This document shows, one piece after another, positions 5,891-7,021 of a stretch of DNA of 7,021 bases (positions within the stretch are counted from its first letter, which is position 1; each line of letters starts with the position of its first letter). Below the pieces are notes generated by a model that did no database searches, was not told where the DNA came from, and saw nothing but the letters and a program-made list of their open reading frames with translations. This DNA is from Parvibaculum sp. Its GTDB lineage: Bacteria; Pseudomonadota; Alphaproteobacteria; Parvibaculales; Parvibaculaceae. Location: the NCBI GenBank assembly GCA_014359855.1, contig JACIYQ010000006.1:1-7021 (forward strand), read 5' to 3'. Made by a program: the position numbers and the translations under genes.

Positions 5891-6256
5891 TCAGATCGCT
5901 TCCTTCAGGTCCTTCGCAACGCGGAAAGCAACCTTCTTGGAGGCCTTGATCTTGATGGCTTCGCCGGTCGCCGGGTTGCGGCCCATACGGGCTGCGCGCT
6001 TGCGCACCTGAAGAATGCCGAGACCGGTCAGACGGACCTTGTTGCCCTTCTTCAGGTTCTTCACCGTCAGTTCGACGAAGTCGCCGAAGAGTTCGGTCGC
6101 CGCCTTCTTCGACATGCCGTGCTTCTCGGCAAGTTCGGCGATCAGCTTCGACATCGGCACCGTCGGCGCCGTGGCAGTCTTCTTTGCAGCAGCGGCAGCA
6201 GGTGCCTTCGCTGGTGCCTTGGCGGGTGCCTTTTTGGCAGCGGGTTTAGTGGCCAT
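5891..6256 (-). CDS. HU-family DNA-binding protein with basic N-terminal extension
   Basis: Nucleoid-associated protein that binds and bends DNA as a dimer. 121 residues; classical HU is about 90. Residues 1-34 are a low-complexity Ala/Lys/Pro arm with histone-H1-like PAKK/APAKAPAK repeats. The HU fold follows: MSKLIAELAEKHGMSKKAA (35-53), the core LTGLGILQVRKRAAR (76-90), and the DNA-intercalating arm signature GRNPATG at 92-98 with the key Pro95. It ends KKVAFRVAKDLKEAI (107-121). The start at 6256 is chosen over upstream in-frame codons because a GAGGGA Shine-Dalgarno precedes it by 8 bases and the preceding residues have no HU character. Transcribed alone or after nrdB (153-base gap) and closed by a strong terminator. 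Similar alphaproteobacterial HU proteins with such arms are known to me from memory. Confidence 0.95.
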   Translation of the reverse strand: MATKPAAKKAPAKAPAKAPAAAAAKKTATAPTVPMSKLIAELAEKHGMSKKAATELFGDFVELTVKNLKKGNKVRLTGLGILQVRKRAARMGRNPATGEAIKIKASKKVAFRVAKDLKEAI

Positions 6257-6264
6257 GTTTGAAT

Positions 6265-6270
6265 TCCCTC
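6265..6270 (-). promoter_or_regulatory. Ribosome binding site of the HU gene
   Basis: The complement reads GAGGGA, 8 bases before the ATG at 6256. It fixes the HU start there and excludes the 20-codon longer reading from 6316. Confidence 0.7.
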
Positions 6271-6374
6271 GGATAAGTTCGGGATCGAGTTTCACTGAGT
6301 CGCGCGATTCGGCCAAGCGATAAGTTCATATCTGGCGGGCATCGGAGCGAAAAACTGTTGAAAAGTGCCTGTGG

Positions 6375-6395
6375 CGCGGGCATTTCGCGCCCGCG
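6375..6395 (-). terminator. Stem-loop after nrdB, possible weak terminator
   Basis: CGCGGGC at 6375-6381 pairs perfectly with GCCCGCG at 6389-6395 around a seven-base loop. It starts 15 bases past the nrdB stop. On the minus strand the stem is not followed directly by a T-run; a CTTTTC comes about 9 bases later and a second T-run about 15 further on. It may be an inefficient terminator or a 3'-end protecting hairpin, allowing some read-through into the HU gene. Confidence 0.35.
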
Positions 6396-6409
6396 GCCAT
6401 GCAAACAGG

Positions 6410-7021
6410 TCAGTCGAAAGCCTCGTCCCAGGTGCCGCGCGTCGATGCCTTCGAGTATTCGGTGGCGCGATTCTCGAAGAAATTGGTGTGCTCGATGCCG
6501 TTCAACATCTCGTCCATCCAGGGCAGCGGGTTCTTTTCCGTGCGGTAAATGGGCTGGAGATTGAGCTGCACGAGGCGGCGGTCGGCGATATAGCGGATGT
6601 AATCCTTCACTTCCTGCGCCGAGAGACCTTCGACGCCACCCATTTCGAAGGCGAGGTCGATGAAGGCATCCTCGTGATGGATGATGGTCTCGCAGGCCTT
6701 GTAGATGTCCTTCTGGAGGCTTTCGGTCCAGATTTCCGGGTTCTCGTCGATGAAGGTGCGGAAAAGCTTCATGGCGGAAACCGTGTGAAGCGTCTCGTCG
6801 CGGGCCGACCATGTCACGATCTGGCCCATACCCTTCATCTTGTTGAAGCGCGGGAAGTTCATGAGGATGGCGAAGGAGGCGAAGAGCTGGACGCCCTCCG
6901 TGAAGCCGCCGAAGACGGCGAGCGTCTTGGCGATGTCTTCCTTCGTCTCGACGCCCCATTCCTGCATGTAGTCGAACTTGGTCTTCATCTGCTCGTATTT
7001 CAGGAAGGCCTCGTATTCGGC
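6410..7021 (-). CDS. nrdB: Class I ribonucleotide reductase beta subunit, C-terminal part (5' end outside window)
   Basis: NrdB holds the di-iron/tyrosyl-radical cofactor used by NrdA to reduce ribonucleoside diphosphates to deoxyribonucleotides, in the cytoplasm. The window shows the last 203 residues and the TGA at 6412-6410. Visible parts include the second half of the metal site: Glu42 of the fragment in FTEGVQLFASFA, and Glu76 and His79 in ARDETLH, matching E. coli Glu204, Glu238 and His241. Arg74-Asp75 of the same motif belong to the radical-transfer path. The C-terminal tail has the expected conserved Tyr in NRATEYSKAS, matching the E. coli Tyr356 role, and ends TWDEAFD, the flexible tail that docks on NrdA. 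The first half (Asp, Glu, His ligands and the radical Tyr) lies beyond the edge, so the Tyr-radical versus Phe (class Ic) question cannot be settled. Confidence 0.97.
   Translation of the reverse strand, partial: AEYEAFLKYEQMKTKFDYMQEWGVETKEDIAKTLAVFGGFTEGVQLFASFAILMNFPRFNKMKGMGQIVTWSARDETLHTVSAMKLFRTFIDENPEIWTESLQKDIYKACETIIHHEDAFIDLAFEMGGVEGLSAQEVKDYIRYIADRRLVQLNLQPIYRTEKNPLPWMDEMLNGIEHTNFFENRATEYSKASTRGTWDEAFD

Noticed and set aside
1..7021. CRISPR array, tRNA/rRNA, insertion sequence, phage or defence genes
   Set aside because: No regularly spaced repeats, no cloverleaf or rRNA-like segments, and no transposase, integrase or nuclease motifs on either strand.

Overview
The window is a stretch of ordinary, GC-rich bacterial chromosome. 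It most probably comes from an alphaproteobacterium of the Hyphomicrobiales/Rhizobiales type. This is inferred from three things: the high GC content with strong third-position bias, an HU protein with an Ala/Lys/Pro-rich N-terminal arm, and a dispersed palindromic repeat of the 'VIPAKAGTQ' type common in that class. Eight protein-coding loci are visible. Seven read on the minus strand and one on the plus strand; both end genes run off the window.

Layout from left to right. (1) At 1-1190 (minus) lies most of a CPA2/KefB-type cation:proton antiporter; its 3' end is outside the window. (2) At 1331-4049 (minus) is a compact three-gene ABC importer operon of the BtuFCD/FecBCD type, in transcription order substrate-binding protein, FecCD permease, ATPase. 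Both internal junctions are one-base TGATG overlaps, so translation is probably coupled. A palindromic repeat is built into the 3' end of the binding-protein gene and supplies an extra C-terminal tail. (3) At 4188-4801 (plus) is a glutathione S-transferase whose first 13 codons are out of frame with the rest, apparently through a small internal deletion; it looks like a young pseudogene. (4) At 4798-5766 (minus) is an exported GH17-like glycoside hydrolase, convergent with the GST. The two genes share a CTAG that serves as the stop on both strands. (5) At 5891-6256 (minus) is an HU-family nucleoid protein with a basic N-terminal extension, followed by a strong intrinsic terminator. (6) From 6410 to the right edge (minus) is the C-terminal part of the class I ribonucleotide reductase beta subunit NrdB.

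No single pathway links the genes. The only clear functional unit is the ABC importer, which would carry a metal chelate, heme or corrinoid across the inner membrane. No TonB-dependent receptor or recognisable riboswitch is in view to fix the substrate. nrdB and HU are housekeeping genes (dNTP supply and nucleoid structure). I see no tRNA, rRNA, CRISPR array, insertion sequence, phage gene or defence system, and nothing here supports an undescribed multi-gene system. The points worth a second look are the broken GST, the repeat-derived tail on the binding protein, the HU arm and an imperfect inverted repeat upstream of the antiporter gene. No stretch without a gene exceeds 300 bases.
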